Below, piece by piece: positions 38,444-53,500 of a stretch of DNA of 64,000 bases. Position numbers and translations under genes: made by a program. Position 1 is the stretch's first letter. Each line of letters opens with the position of its first letter. The notes below the pieces were generated by a model that made no database searches, was not told the origin of the DNA, and saw only the letters and a list, made by a program, of their open reading frames with translations. Source of the DNA: Pithys albifrons albifrons (Eukaryota; Chordata; Aves; Passeriformes; Thamnophilidae); assembly GCF_047495875.1 (NCBI RefSeq), contig NC_092465.1:7055160-7119159 (forward strand), read 5' to 3'.

Positions 38444-41400
38444 ATTTATCTGCCTGACTATAAATAAAATGCAGGAAGTGGTTAAAGATGCATCTGACCT
38501 TAATTAATGCTTTTCCTTATAGGTTTTTACAACATTACAGTGTATTTGCCAACGAAAATACCCTGCTCCCCTGTGTCATCTTTTTCTGGGACATATGTAT
38601 TTAAGTAATAAAAAATACACATATCTATTATAAGACATCAGTTAAAGCTCCATACGCTCTGCTTGGAGAAAAGGCTCACACAAGAGGCTTGTTTCTGTCT
38701 GGGCCTTTGCAGTGGAAAATACAGTTTTTTTAAAGGGCTGACTGTTCTTTTTTTCTCTTTGTGTATTTCGTTCTGAAATATCTTTAATCAGATAGAAAAC
38801 TAGGAAGATCTAATTTATTTCTAGGTTTATTTCATATATTTTTATGAATGTAGAATTAAAAATAATGGAATCACTGTCACAGGTTTACATGTACATGCCA
38901 ATAAGATTCTCATGTGCAGAATGCCCTGAGAGAAAGCATGGCATCATCATGTTTGTGCTTTGAAACTCAGCTACAAACAGAATGTTATAATCCTAAGAAA
39001 ATATTCAATGTTTATGAGTAATACCCAAAAAGAATTAAAAATATAATAAACTCTTTATTAGAAGTGTCCAGAAAATGTTCAATTAGAATTTTGAAACATT
39101 TGAGAAAAAAATTTTGCTTGATTTACCTTAAGTTTCTCAGTTGAAAATAAGCTATTGGGAAGATCTTGTTTTCTAACGCTCCTGAATTTTTGCAGGACAG
39201 ACAACTAGTTGAAACTGCCCTTTCCTCTGCTCAAGACACAGAATGCCTTACCATACTACCTTCAATAAAAAATATTAACATTTTTCTGGGTTGGGCTGCT
39301 GACACTTTTCAATGTTCCATGAGTAGCAGCATGACTGATCTGTGTAATATTTCTTCCTCTAATAAAACTAAGAGGAATACTGCCCCCATTTCACAAACAA
39401 TGATTGGATGGGATATATAAAAGATTTATGTTCATTTATACAATATTTAAACTAAGAGCACTTTGCAGCATAGGGAGATGTCAGTGTTGTCTTGGCAACA
39501 GCTGAAGATGTGCCATAAAGCACAAGTCTCAGGCTTGCCCAGGCTGGAGCCCCTACCCTGGCTATTGTTTTGACTCTCTTACCAACAAGCCAAATGCTGC
39601 TGTTCTCGCTCTGCTTTCACAGCAGATTCTGTGGGAGATGGAAAAGGAATAGCTGGCCTTGAGTGGGTGAGTTTGAAGACGTTTTTTCAAGCCTGCACAC
39701 AATTCCCATTGCTTTGCCTCATTTGAAGCATTTTCTGCTGACGACTCAAGGCAGGGACCTGAGAAAGGATCTTTGGTGATGGATGTTGACAAGTGTGACT
39801 GTTCTCCCTTGTCTCTGATGTTTTAGGTCAACTCTACTTCTTCCATCCTGTGTTTCTACAAATGTAGTACATTGCCACATCCTTCAGCCCAGTTTGATTT
39901 ACTTTCCTTCCTCCCAGTGCACGTGTGTTTGTGCCTACATATCCTGGGGAAACACATGAAGTGTGTGCTTAGCACTTTCCTGAGCCAACCTGCTCCTTTC
40001 TTTGGTTGGAAAGTGTAAACAAATGACTAGTTGGCATTTGATTTGATGTGAACTGAGCTTGGTACTTCCTTGCAGCTTCTGGAATTCTTAGTGACTTGTA
40101 GCGGCTGAGGGAGTGGGTTTGGCCAGTTGTTTTTGCTGTGTCTTATGTTGCATGAGGAGCTCTGGGGATGGTACTTGTTCTGCACAAAAAAAAACCCAAC
40201 AAAAAACAAGGGAAAAATAAGATTACTAATACAGGATTGTGTGTTTCATGTTCTAATAGTGTACTTCTGTGTCACAAGAACACATTACACTGAAATCTAT
40301 AATAGAGAGGACTTCCATCTTTAAAGTAACATCAATATATAATTACTTGACCAAATTCTTTGAGAAATCAACTCACCTTCTCTGCAGGCCTTGCTGTGCT
40401 GACATCTCTGCCTTTTAACATTTGTAATAATCTGTACAAATCTGTGTAATGACATTATACAGGATTTTCTTTGATGCTGTTTCTAGGTATTTTTATTAGG
40501 CAGCATTTTTGTCTAGTTGTAAAAGAAAAGGTAGTAGTTACACATTGTTCTTCACCTACGTTAGAGTTTCTTTAGGGAAGAAAGGATATTTTGTTATCCT
40601 CACTGTAATAAATTTTACATAGATTCTTTAGTATTTCTTTTGAAGTTTAGGGGTGAACCAGTACCTTAGTGATGTGCTTTATTTTGACAGTTATTTTGCC
40701 TATGGATCAGAACTTTGCCACAAAGTTAATTTTATAAGGAATTGAAAATGTTCTTGGTATGTAACTGTATAAATTGAAAGTGGTGCTGAGAGGAAACAGA
40801 TGCTGTGCATCCATTTCAGGTCAGCTGCCAGACAGAAAGTTAAAAAAAATTAGCACCAGCAGATTTTCTGGCTTTTCTGAGAGCTTGTCTGAACATCACA
40901 CTGTGCTAAAGGCCCAGCTATTCTAGTGTGACTAATGTCAGATCCAAATTTCCAAATAATCAAAGTGACTGTAAATGTTTAACCTTTTCTTGAGGTGTAA
41001 AAATCCAAATCTGTGTATTGCTGAATGATAATTCAGACTCCTGTCTAAATCTAACAAGCTAATTGTATCAATAAAGGGTAAGACCCGTGTATTTTAGAGA
41101 GGTGGAAGCTGAATTATTAAGGGAAACTGGATTGGCATATATAGCCAGTTAGAATTAATTTTAAATGTCTAATTTTACTGAGTGTTTATAAAATTGTTTT
41201 GATTTGTTCCATGCATATATTCTTCTAGCTGTCTCAATGAACTTTTCTTAGGAATTGCTTTCTGTGGTACCTGCCATGAAATTAATCATCTGCTCTGTGT
41301 TCAGTACTGCAGTTCCCAAATGCCAACACCTGTTCTTACAATTTCTTTCACAGCAGACTTTAAGAATTCACTGATTCCATTTGCATCAGTATAAAGCTGC

Positions 41401-44400
41401 AAACTTTTCATTTATTAAAGAATATCAAAGATATGGATCAAATAATCAATGTTGCATGTTGTTTTGTGACATAAAATAATAGCAGAAACAATTGAGAAAA
41501 TCATTTGCATTGAGTACAGCATCAAAAAATCACTCACAATTTTCTGTAAGCTTCTTGCCATCGCATTTACTTAATAACTCCTGAGAAGCACCTCTTACTC
41601 CTTGATTGCATTTGCTCCTCAAGTAAACGCCTCGTTTGCAACAACAGCAATACTTGGTCAGAAATCATTACCCAGTTCTTAATGAAGTGACTTATTTTGG
41701 ACCCTGGTTTATCAGTATGCACACCCCAGCAAGTCATTATCTATTGAGACTCTGATGTTGAAAATATTTCAGATTAAATTAGTGTTGATGAAAGTGTTCC
41801 ATAAATGCATGTGAGTCAGTCATTATCAAATCTCTGTGCAGAAACAACCAGTGGAATCCCAACCATGGGCTGGTGCTGATTGTGAGATGCGATGTGGGCC
41901 AGTCCACCACTGAGGGACCAGCCTTGGGCGGTGGGGATGCAGGACACAGTCATGGGGGGCTGAGGTGTCTGAGCTAATGATGGACAGGAACAAGGGAACA
42001 CAGGTATTTCTTCTAGTCTGGAAATCAGGAGAATATTAGAAGCCATGCCAGTGAACAAGTTCGCTCATATGACTACGAGGTTGGAAACCTGTTGCTGCAG
42101 TTAAAACAAAGCATATCTCCTATAGGGAAACCCAGTAGGACTCAATATTGGGTTTAATGCATCTGTCCAGGGAACAGTCTGTCAGTTTGTTTCTGTTATG
42201 CCCAATGACAACAGCATATCCCAAAGAAGTCTTCTATACAAAAGAGGGGTGCTTTTATTACATATTTCTGGGAAGGTCATGTATGTGAAGAAAACAAGAG
42301 AAAAAAAGTAAATAAGTAGAGTCTTTGAAATATCATTTAGGCTTTTGATCATGTCCTGCTGTGAATTGTTGTGACTGAGATCAATCAAACCATGATCAGG
42401 GTTTTGATTATACCTCTTTGGAATGTCTGTTGAAAGTTTACAGTCATTCCAAGAGGTAATTTGTATGCCAGAGCTATGGATAAAATAGCTGGTAGAGTTG
42501 CAACCCAAGATCCCTGTTGGATGCTTTGTGCAGTCTCGTGGCTGATAACTCAATACATGGTGCAGTATTTAAGGCATCAGAAAAAGAGAGCTGGTAGTCT
42601 ACCTGCTGACTGATCCTGAACCATGACTATTTTTTTTTGTCATATATTTTTAAAAAAATACAAAGGAAGCCAGAAATAAGTAATGATTTTCTTTGAAATG
42701 GTGAGCCTGTAACTATGTGTACACTATAAATATTGGCTTCTGTGTCATAAGAGCTTTTTGGCACATAGAAGGTTGTAAATCCATTTTACAAGCATTATTA
42801 GGGCTAAAGGTCTGTACTGTGGATGTTCAGAATGGTCACCACCTTTCATGTGCCAAGATACATCCCCTACTGCATAAGAAGTTCCAGAATTGTTCTAAAG
42901 CCCTTTCAAGACTTTATGTGTGAACTGTGACTAATCTCATGGCTTCCATCTGGAGCAGCTGTGTCATTCCTACTTCCTACCCCAGAGGAGCCTCAGCTCT
43001 GGCTCTGAATTAATCTTTTCTCTCCTTTTTATACATTTTATGCTTTGACAGAATGAAGTAGTGCATGGCAGGATATTTTTAAAAGCTAATATGCAAAAGG
43101 ATGTTATTAGATTCTTGAGAAGCTGTTACAAATTCTCATGTGAAGAAAGGATATTATCTTTCCAGAATTTCAAAAATACATTTGCAAAATATTGTTTTCA
43201 ATTGTAAGTATTCTTTTATCCAGCACTATCATTGATCAAGTTATCTCAATAATTTCCATGGAAATTTTTAGACTTCTTTACCACACTCTATTCAAAATGG
43301 AAAATTTTAAATTTAGGCTGCATGTTACATATACAGTCACTTTTATGGGGGCTGGATAAACAAGTAGTGTAAATAAATAAGCATATCTGAGGAACATGAT
43401 GTAAATTTACCCAGTCTGGAGTCTTATCTCCTATGTATGCCATCAAGTTACCATGAAATACACTGTGAGGTGAATTTATAGTACTCCAGCACTCATAGTA
43501 ATTTTCTTTGCACAGTTGATATAGAAGTAACTTGTTTTTTCTGCTGTCCAAAATTAAGCTACTTTTCTCACATGATGTTATTTAATGTAGTAATATAGTC
43601 TACTTCTTTTAATGTTGCAATAACATCTACTGAATCAAGGGTTGATTTGCGTGGGGGAAGAGGGAAAATACTTGTTAGACTCTTCTATAATGTGTCTAAT
43701 TTGTACACTTGTACACATTAACTTCAGGTGATTTACATTAGTTTTACACTGCTGATTTTATTCTTGATTTTCCTCTTAAGGTGCCTGAATGAACTTGCTG
43801 CAATCTCTTCTGTGTTGTTGCAAAGCAGACTTAGCATCATCCTACGGCTCTGCCCAGCAGGCAGTGGGAAAAGGAGTGAGAGCAACACAGGGACAACAGT
43901 CCAGTAACTTGCAAACCACCCGTGAGGGAGGTCATGGGGAGCAGTGAATAAGTCAGCATAACTAGAGATGTATTTGAATAGGAAATACCTGGTTTGGCTT
44001 GGAAAGCTTTGTGAAAGGAACGTATTCTCTCCATCAGGCAGCAGGGAGGGGAAATCACCAGGGGCAGGGGGGTTTGCATCACTGAGGGAATCACTGTTGG
44101 TGCACCAGGCCAAGGAAGTTTAAAGATTTTCCTTGCCAAGAAAGGAAAACACTAAGTCTGGCTCAGTGGGAATAGTGAGCAAGACATCTTTGGTCAGTCT
44201 GCAATGCTACAGCAGTGTTGCAATTCTCATCACAAAACCTGCCACTGCTAGCAAATTAATCTCAGGTTCAAGGGTCAGGATGGGTGACTACATATTCAGA
44301 CCACTGGTTTTTATAACTAAAAGTCCAACATTCTGCTGTTGGTAATTCTTGGTTTCTGCTTTTTTAAACAAGTAACTGTTCTCAGTGTGATTTACAGTTG

Positions 44401-44504
44401 AAAAAACCCCCATCCCCTATCATTACTTTTGTATGGAGCCAGGGGATGACAGGATACTGGCTGGTTTCTAAAAGGAGAGCAGATGAAGACCTAAGAATCA
44501 TAAA

Positions 44505-44535
44505 ATTGTGTGTGTGCATGTGTGCATGTGTGTTT
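44505..44535. repeat. Imperfect (TG)n tract
   Basis: Interrupted TG-rich run with repeated GTGTGCATG words, about 30 bp, in intron 2. Confidence 0.8.
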
Positions 44536-47500
44536 GCTTTTTTTTTCTTTCAATAATCTGAAAAAATATTTGAAAAATACATTGCTGTCAAACACAGTTT
44601 TTAAAACTGTTGGTGTCATGACTGTAGAAGATGTCATCCCTTTCAAAGGTAGCTCCGTTTTCAGAAGGGCTACCACAGAAACCTTGAAACTGGATTTTCA
44701 GAGACGATGCTCACTATTTCAGAAAAGTCAGTCAGGATATTTTAGATGATTCCATGGATTGTTAGTGCCCAGTGTCTCCCACTGAAAAGCCATTTTGAGT
44801 GCAAGTCAAGTGCATGTCAGCTCTGCTTTAAACATTCCCTGTATACTGAAATGTAAAATTTTCCTCTCAGTTTTGAAACCTGCATAACAGCAAAAAGAGC
44901 AATAGCAGAAACCCTTTGTATGTTAAAAGAAGATGTGTGTGCTGCTTGACATAAAGAGTTTTATCCTGGGCATATGCTTGTAAGACTTTTTAAGGGCTTG
45001 CTCCTTGGAGTGCTTGTGCATGGAACAGGAAAAAATAATTGATGTGTAGTTTGAGTTTTATTGACTTGTTTGTATGTTGTAAATAGCAACGTACAACTTT
45101 GTAATATCCCCCTGTCTTATTATCACATTTTTTTCTAATATTATCTGGACTATTTTCTGTCCAAATAAATTAATCTCATTGCGTAGAGGAAGGATTGTAA
45201 GTCTTCTTTACTTTGATCAGAATTAGCAGTAGATGTGTCAAGCCAATTACTCTAAAATTGGACAGATGCAAAGCAGTGTGGTATGTCAATCATTTAGTGC
45301 TTTTTCTTTTAGTTTTACAACTCTGCATCCATCAGGGAAGTTTTTACATTCTTCCTGGCCTTTTGAATTGCTGGATATGATTTCCTATTGCTGCCTGCAG
45401 TCAAGACTGTGCAATGGGAGGAAAACTGCAACAGTTTTAAAATGTTTTTGTTAGAAAATGTGCTTTGCATGTTTGCAGGAGGGCTTATTCAGAATTACTG
45501 CTAGTAATGGAGCTTAATTAAAAAACACAGAACAAAGGAAATCTGTTATTAGGAATCACATTTCATTTTAATTTTTGCCTAATGACTTAGAGGCTGCAGA
45601 TAATATATTTGGTTTGCTCTTGGGCTGTGTGCTCAGGCTGACTGCAGTTTGTGTGTGCAGTGTCTGGGGCATCCTCACTATCAGAGCACCTCCATCTCAG
45701 CCCTGGGGTGGGATTGATGACAGCTCTTTACTGCAGCCCTCAGCAATAGATTGTTAAGATTAACACCTTGTCTGAGGAGGAGATTTGTCTGAAGGGCTGC
45801 AATTCCTCCTGTGTTACATTCAGCAGAGAACCATCACACATCGCTTCTGTCCCTGGAAGGTTTGTTTGTATTTCAGCATAGAAAGACGAGAAAGGCAACA
45901 CAGAGGATTTCCTTTTTCATTTTTCTTCCTGACTTTTGATTTATTTCAAAAAACTGGCTGTTCAGAACTTGACTGTTTAATTCAACTTGTATAAGAATGG
46001 TGAATTTTCATTGCTTGGTTATTTGTATGGAAGGAACACACTAACCCACTTCAAACTTTAAGCTTTCTTTGCATTCCAGCAGCTGCATGAGAAGTAAAGC
46101 AAGGACCTGCTATCTTTTAGTTGTTGAGCTGAAATCAATAGATTTTATTTGCAGATTCCTGGACAATTTCACGGCTTTGTGAAAATAACAGAATCTTCCC
46201 TACCAGAGATAGGAATGTTAGTTAAATGTTACTTTGATCAGAACCCATGATATGAAATAGGTGACAAAATCTGCCGTTTGTCCAACTGAACAAACAAGGT
46301 AACATTTTCAGTCATCTCTTGCTTGCCCGTGATTTGACCATAGAAATGAGTTTATAGTGTAACAATATAGGTGATAAACTGCCACACATTATCTGACAAT
46401 GCAGTAAAGAAATATTGGTAGAGCTGTACTGAGGTAAAATTAAATTATGAACATTCTTACTGACTGTGGACTACCATAATTATTCTGGCATTTTGTAGTT
46501 TTTTTTGCAAAACAGGCCAGTAAAATTTATTGTGTAAAATTTTGACAGTTTTCCCAATTTTTCCTCAGTTCCAAAAAAAATATTACTTTATTCCAATGTA
46601 ATTCTTCTGGGTTTGAATTTTAGTGCTTTGTCAGATATGCCACATACAGGAATTCCTGAACAGACTGACCATTAAAGGGACTGCAAGTGATTTGGAGTGT
46701 GGAAACCTGTGAGAGTTTTACAAGTGTAAGATATTAAATGGCAGGAATTGAACTCTTACTTGTTAAAACTGGGGATCAAATGGAAGGATTTAATGGGTGT
46801 GGAGGAGCCGCCCAGTAGTACATAGAGGTGTCAGCATGATGTGCTTGGTGCCCAACACATTCCCTGCTGAGAACAGGCCCTCAGGCTCCTGCACACTGAA
46901 CAGGCTGTGTGTCTGCAGCTGGAGAATCTGAGCAGATGTCCTCTCCCACAGCCAGCTGAAGTATCCAAAAATTTTTACACCAAAAAGCAGCTTTCAATTG
47001 GAGTATTGGAATTCTGGGTTTTTTAGATGTGTAGATTAAACCAGGTTTTCAAGATCCTCCACTAAGTCACTGAGATGTCTGGGATGGTAAGCATTCCTAA
47101 TCTCCCTCTGTGAAAGGAAAAATCTCTACTATTGTGTTATATTCTGCTTAATTGTACCTGGCAGATTGCTTTGGGTCTGGAGCAGCTCAGTGGCCGTCTA
47201 ATTAAATAGGGGATACTGTGATGTGTGTCTTGTCTCTGGAATTGATAGGGATGATGAAAAAGCTGTGAGGAAAACTAATTATCTTTCAACAACCAAAGCT
47301 TTTCAGTTCCAATCTTCCCTGGTTTTGCAAGTTCATTAAAACGCTCAGACAACAAATATTTCATATGAGGTGAAATGTCAGGAGTGTGCATTTCTTCTGG
47401 GCTTGTGTTCACACACCTTGTTCCATTCTTTGCACAATCAGGAGAGCCATGTGCAGAGAAATGAATAAAAGCCTCCAGTTTTGGGGTTTTTTTCCTCTTT

Positions 47501-50500
47501 TATTATGATAAGGAAAACCTGTCAATGTTTGCATTATTCCAGCCCTCTCCTGTGTTGCTCCGGCTGATGACGAGAGACTCAGATCTGTGTTGGAGCATTC
47601 CCTGTGTCCTCCAGGTTCCATGTTACAGAGACTATTCCTTGTTCCAGGATCTGCTGCACAAGGCTCAGGTGTGGGTAGGCTCCAGGGTAGCAGTCTTAGA
47701 TTCCTAAATCCCAAATGTATGTGTGAAGAGAATTTATTCTATTTCTGTTTATCCTCCTCAAGAAAAGCATTTCCAGACTTAACCACCTGTGAGTTAAGGG
47801 AGGAACCAGGCAAAAATATCAAGGAAAGTGCCAAGCAAATACCTTCTTTTGCCTTTATAAAAAAAAGAGAGAACACAGATAAATGATTATGCCAGTCTTA
47901 TGCTAGTCTCATGTGCCTGAGTTTCAATGTCATTTTTAATAGCACTTTCTCATAATGATTTTGGGTGCCTTCTCTATTTGGTGTCCAACTGACAGTTTTG
48001 TATGGACGTATTTTATTCTGTTCCAAATTCAGAGTTTTTCAAAGGGATCTGAAATGAAGGATGCTCAGAATAGTTACCTTTGTGTTCAGGGCTCTCACTG
48101 CATTTGTGTTCTAGAGTTTTCAGCAGGACAAAAATGAGCTTGTAATGGCCCATCAACGGGGGTGCACCAGTCACATCAGTTTCAACAACTATAAATACAC
48201 TATAATAATGCAACTTAGAGGACAATACAAAATTATTTTCAATATGAATGTTTTTCTCATCACTTGTTACACCTCTGAACAACTGCTATAATTCTCCACA
48301 AAAGGAAGCCTGCTTTGATTTTCAGAAGTCTGTTCAAATACTAATAGTATAAAAATTGAGTTTCTCACAACTGTTAAGCTGTGGGAATGCCATAAAATCC
48401 TAAAGATCCTTTCTAATTGGGTTACCATTTTCCATAGTTAAAGTTTGCAGTTCTAAAAGTTAAGGCAGGGCTTTGAGAATGTGAAATATAAAGACAGGTC
48501 ATACTATTGAACAGTTTGTTCAAATAGATGAGGAATTCATGGTGCCTGCTGTCACTCTTTGCAGAGTTACTGCATCCTTTCATACAGTAAAATTATTTTC
48601 CTAGTGTACAACATCCTGAACTGTGGAATTGCTTTCATCCCATTTTGTAGAAAAGAATCCTAGAAAAGGGAATGTTTAAGGGTTGGCAACCTCCTGGACC
48701 CACCTGCCTTTCCACACAATTACACTCTCTCTTCAGAGTCCTGTTCTTCTGGCTTTTAAACTTATTTTGGATCCCCCATCTTCAAATACCTCCTCTGATC
48801 CCTGATCCAGTTCTGTTTCCCCACCTGTGAAATAGGAAGACTAATGTATCGTTTGGTTTGGTTTTTATAGGTAATTGCAAGTACAGTTATATGTCTATAA
48901 TGACCTCAAACCCAATAAATTTCTCCACAAAAAAACTGGATGAAAAGGTTAAAATCCATAAAATAAAATAGATTCCAGTTTCTCTGAAAAACTTTTCATG
49001 TTAAATACAAACTTTTGCAATTATTTTTTTATCTATTGAGATGATTAAAATTTACTGAAATTCTAGGGAAAAAAAAGACCTTTGATCAAAAGTTTCTATA
49101 TCGAAATTCACATGAAACTCCATCAAAAATATTATCATCTGGCAGGTTTCTATTAGTTTAGAAGTCAAAAAGTCATCTGCATTGTTTTGTGGACAGCTGA
49201 TACTAAGAAAGGTTTCTGACTGTTAATGTGCAAAAGTGAGAATTCAGCCAGTGCCTTTGGGGACTGGTTTTAAATGCTTACCATGGGTGAAATGTGTTTC
49301 TTTTCTCTAAATTCAAAGGCTTCAGGGAAGAATTGAACTTGAGTAGACTTAAACCATAGAGAGGGGTTTTTTCTTACTTAAGAACTGTATTTAAGGTATG
49401 GGACAGTCGGAAAGAAACCTGGTACATGACAAAGCTGACTAAACCCTCTGGATCTCCATGTTCCCTGTTGCACTTTCAGCCCATTTCCATGAAGCAGAGA
49501 TTATCCTGGAGTGTGATTCCAGGTATTTAAAGCTGGCTCATATTTGTCTGCTCCCTGGGGATTGGGAACCTGAAACACCAACCAATGGACTACTTTCTGT
49601 TTGCACCATTAGGCCTGAGCTTTGAATCCTTGCAACATGCCAAGAATTAGGTTTTATGATATTGTGCAATTTTTTATGTCTCTTAGAAGTACTTTCAAAC
49701 GCGACTTAAGGTTTTTTTTAACATCAGCATTGAGGGGATTTGTTTTAGTGCTCTTGATTTCTGATATACCACAACTTGCTCACAGTCAAGTTTGAAACAC
49801 TGGCAAAAAATAGGGAATAAAAAGAAATAAGAAAAGACCTTGAATCTGGAGCTTTGGCATTTGGGCTTTTCTGATATGATTTTTTAGTCTAAATTTGTCA
49901 AACTTCAAGTTGATCATCTTTTTAAAATGAAACCACTCAGAGCTTCCTCACAGTAATGGAGACAAATAACCTTGTCAGGGGTAGGGGATGTGATTCTCAC
50001 TGGTTATGTTCTTTTAAATGTGCTGTGGTTCTAAATAAGAGCTAATTAACAACATTTTTTCCTTACAGACCCCAATACATGGCACAATACATAGCACAAC
50101 GAGTGATATTCACATATTTCTTGTTGGTTGTGCTGCAGTTAAAATTAATCATATGTATGTAAACTCTATGTTAGTAAATCTGAGATTTTGTACAATATCT
50201 GGGTTTAATTATCCGTTTGAAAGGATCTCTCCATCTTTCTAATGTGACCACAGGACAGGAACTTACCAGAACCTGGAACAACAGCAGTATTTCAGCTCTT
50301 TTATTAACAATTCAAAACCTTCCATGACTGGTAATAATGCTCAGCCCATGTCCAAGCTGTTCCAGGTTTGGGGATACATGTATAAAATATGAGTTTATTG
50401 AATCTCTATGAAGCTTCCAGAAACCTCTTTTAGGTCAGATAAGGGTCTTCACCTTAGTCTTGTGGCTTGTTCTGTTAATTTTGCTTTAAATCAGCTGGTC

Positions 50501-53500
50501 AAACTCCCAAGAGTTTTGTGCTGAGTAGAACCCGAATGCTTCTTTTGCCTCCAGTCAGTAAAATACAAAAAAAATGGGTGAAATTTTGCTTTGGAGAGTC
50601 TCCCAGGTAATTAAATCTGGATGGTCTTTGTTTGGATACAGCAAGTTACAAATCTTGGCCACAGGGCTTTAGAAGCAGCTGTTGACTGTGGCAGGTACCA
50701 CTCCACATTTCTGGTAATTTGAGGCTTTTCCAGTCAAGGTACCACTCACTCCTTGTCCCTGCTCAGGGTCAAACTGCCTCCTTCGGTTTGGAAGCTGTTT
50801 TTTAGGCTCAAAATGACAAAGCTTGTGGATTGTAGGCATAAGGTGCAAAAACTTCCCATGGCACTGTGCAGTTGTAGGCATTTGCAATATTCTAGGCCAT
50901 TTAAGTTTTTCTATTTAGAGTTGGGGCATCAATAATACATAGTTTCATTAAAAGACAATGTGCTTTAATGTCACTGCAGTGAGTTATTTTGGGTGATTCA
51001 AGTGACCCCATTTGAAGTATAACAGTTTAAACCATGCACCTGTATATTCTGTTGCAGAGAGTTTGCACCACAGACCTAGAAGGGAAATTGGAAGTTTCTT
51101 ACAGCCCTTCAAGTTTTTTTATTTCTATTTTTAAATGCCAATGTATGCTTTTAGTGTTCTGATAAAGCTCAATTTGAGATGTAACATATTGGCCTTCTTT
51201 TAGTTCCTGCCCCCTGGAAAGTCAAAACACCAAGTCCTCCTTTTCTCTGATTTATTTATGTTCTTCTTTTGAGATGCTCCTGTTTGAAAACAGAAGGTTG
51301 GCACCTGAGAAAGGAAGCAGAGCAGAGTGTGAATCAGTAGGATGCCAGACAGGAGGGATCCTGCTCTCTCCCAGCCCTGCACAGCTCTTGCACATGCTGG
51401 AATTTCGCCCCTGCATGGGATTTTGAGCAGTCCTGGAAATGGCTGTTAATTTTGCCTTATGGGAGTTGCCTGATTCCTGCCTTGGCTCTCCCTAAATTAA
51501 AGGTTTCTGTTCATCTTTACCTGTGCAGGAAAGAGTGACACACAGAATTGATGGCTTTGGAATAGCTGGCTGAGCATTTATTAGTGTTCCCCTTGCTGGA
51601 GGGTGGCACTGAGTGCTTGCTGTACAGAGAAATATTTCAGGAGCTGTTAGAAGAGATCCCAGGCATGATTTTTTGTCTGCAATCAGGAACAGATTTACCA
51701 TCAGTCTGTGTGTTCTGCCATTCAGTGGTTTTATGCTCAGGTTTTTAATATTGCTGATGTGTTCCTGGGGGACTGTTTACTGGGTATTATAGAGAAAGCT
51801 GCTCCACTGTGTTCCCCACATGGGCAGTGGTTTCATAATTTGAAAAGTTACGCCTTGTTTTTAGCAGTAGGATTTTTCATAGCTCAAGGCTGTGCAATCC
51901 TCCTGGTTTGCCCAGTGAGGCCCATTGGTGGGATGTGCCAGGGGCCACTTTTGACAGTAAATGGGAAGATGAAAACAAATCAAAGAGAAGTGAATCTGGA
52001 GACTAAGTTATCTTTAGGACTGGACTGCTTTGTTGTTTGAGATTGCTGCTCTTGGTGAGCACCATGGTATAATGAATATTGAGTTTCAGAAAGCCATACC
52101 CACACTGCCTGAGTGAAAGCCAATGCTGTGGATATTCAGCCCTGAAATGGAAGTCTCCTGCTATTTTTCAGTGAGGCACAGATGCAGCCACAAGCCAAAT
52201 ACAAACAAAACCATGTAAACCAAAGGGATTAAGGGAGAATGGACTTTTCTTTGCAAGAGCCACAAAAGCACTGGGGTTTAAAAAATTCTGAAATTGAAAC
52301 ATATGACTTAATATAGAAAATCCTGAAGTCAGAGATTATAATAATTTTTTTTTGCTAATATGTCAGTGAACTGGAAGGAACAGCTTGAATTAAACTCAAA
52401 GGAAAACCTTTGCACAAAGTCCTGAAACTCTATTGATTCTGTAATAAGAAATGAGAAAAATTTTCAGCTGATACACACTGTTGTAGTTCACTGAAGCAAA
52501 TTAAGTTTTGGAAGTTTGCAGCTGTTAAAGATTTGACCATTGCAATAGATGAAAACAAACAAACAAAATCATTAACTGCATAGCAGACAAAGTAAGAAAG
52601 ATATTCCTAGAAAGCTTTACAACTACCTATAGCAAAAATTGTTATCTGACTGAATCTGCACAGATTTTTAGGATACCTTGAGGATTTTATTTTTTATGGA
52701 AGAAGTCAAGTAAATTGCTGTTAAATAGTAGTCACTCTTTTATGTTAAGGATCTCAGACTTTTAAAAATGTGAAGGAAGAAGTAAAGCTGTTTAATAGTT
52801 CTGGTGAGATTGTGCTTTATTGTTTGTGTACACATTGAGAAGGCAGAAACTCCAGCCCTGCCCTGTCTGGGGGACAGTAGAGACAGGCTGGAAGATGCAG
52901 GTGCTGCTCTGTATGGGAAACAAATTCAGAAGTTAAAACCTCACAAAGCTGGAGAAGAGTGGTTTCTTGGGCTAGCAGTCCTGCCCCAGGCAGGGGCAGA
53001 GCTGAGAATGTGCTGTGTGGCTCTTTGGAGTCCCATTCCCTGAGATCCCACAGCTGAGCCTTCCCCAAGGATGGAGCTCTCCTGGCTCCCTCCTGCAGCT
53101 CCTTCTGCACAGCGTTGCTATGGCACCTCTCAGGCAGGTGGAAAAACAAACCCTCTTAGGGACTTCTTTACTAATTGGTCATAATTTCTAATGAGATGAA
53201 GATCCAGGTTTGATATACATTAAATTTAGGCTTCCACTTGGTAAATACAAACATAATGGTGTAATGGTCCTGCACAGAAATGAGGGTCTATCATGTTGAC
53301 GTGATTATAAACTGGGAGAGTGAGCTGGAGGTTCTGTATAGGTAGAGTTGGTACAGTTTTGCCAGTGACTTTGGGATAGAAATACGGATCAAGGAACATG
53401 ACACTGGTGGATTGGTCTGGATCTACCCATGCAGATGAAGTATCTGGCACACTTGTCTGAGGTAGTGGATGTGTGGCAGCCATTTGTAGCTGCTGTGCTG

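Noticed and set aside
41816..42553. Neighbouring minus-strand frames (80 and 123 codons) as a possible antisense gene
   Set aside because: I recognise no domain in either, the sequence between them does not suggest splicing, and nothing distinguishes them from background frames.
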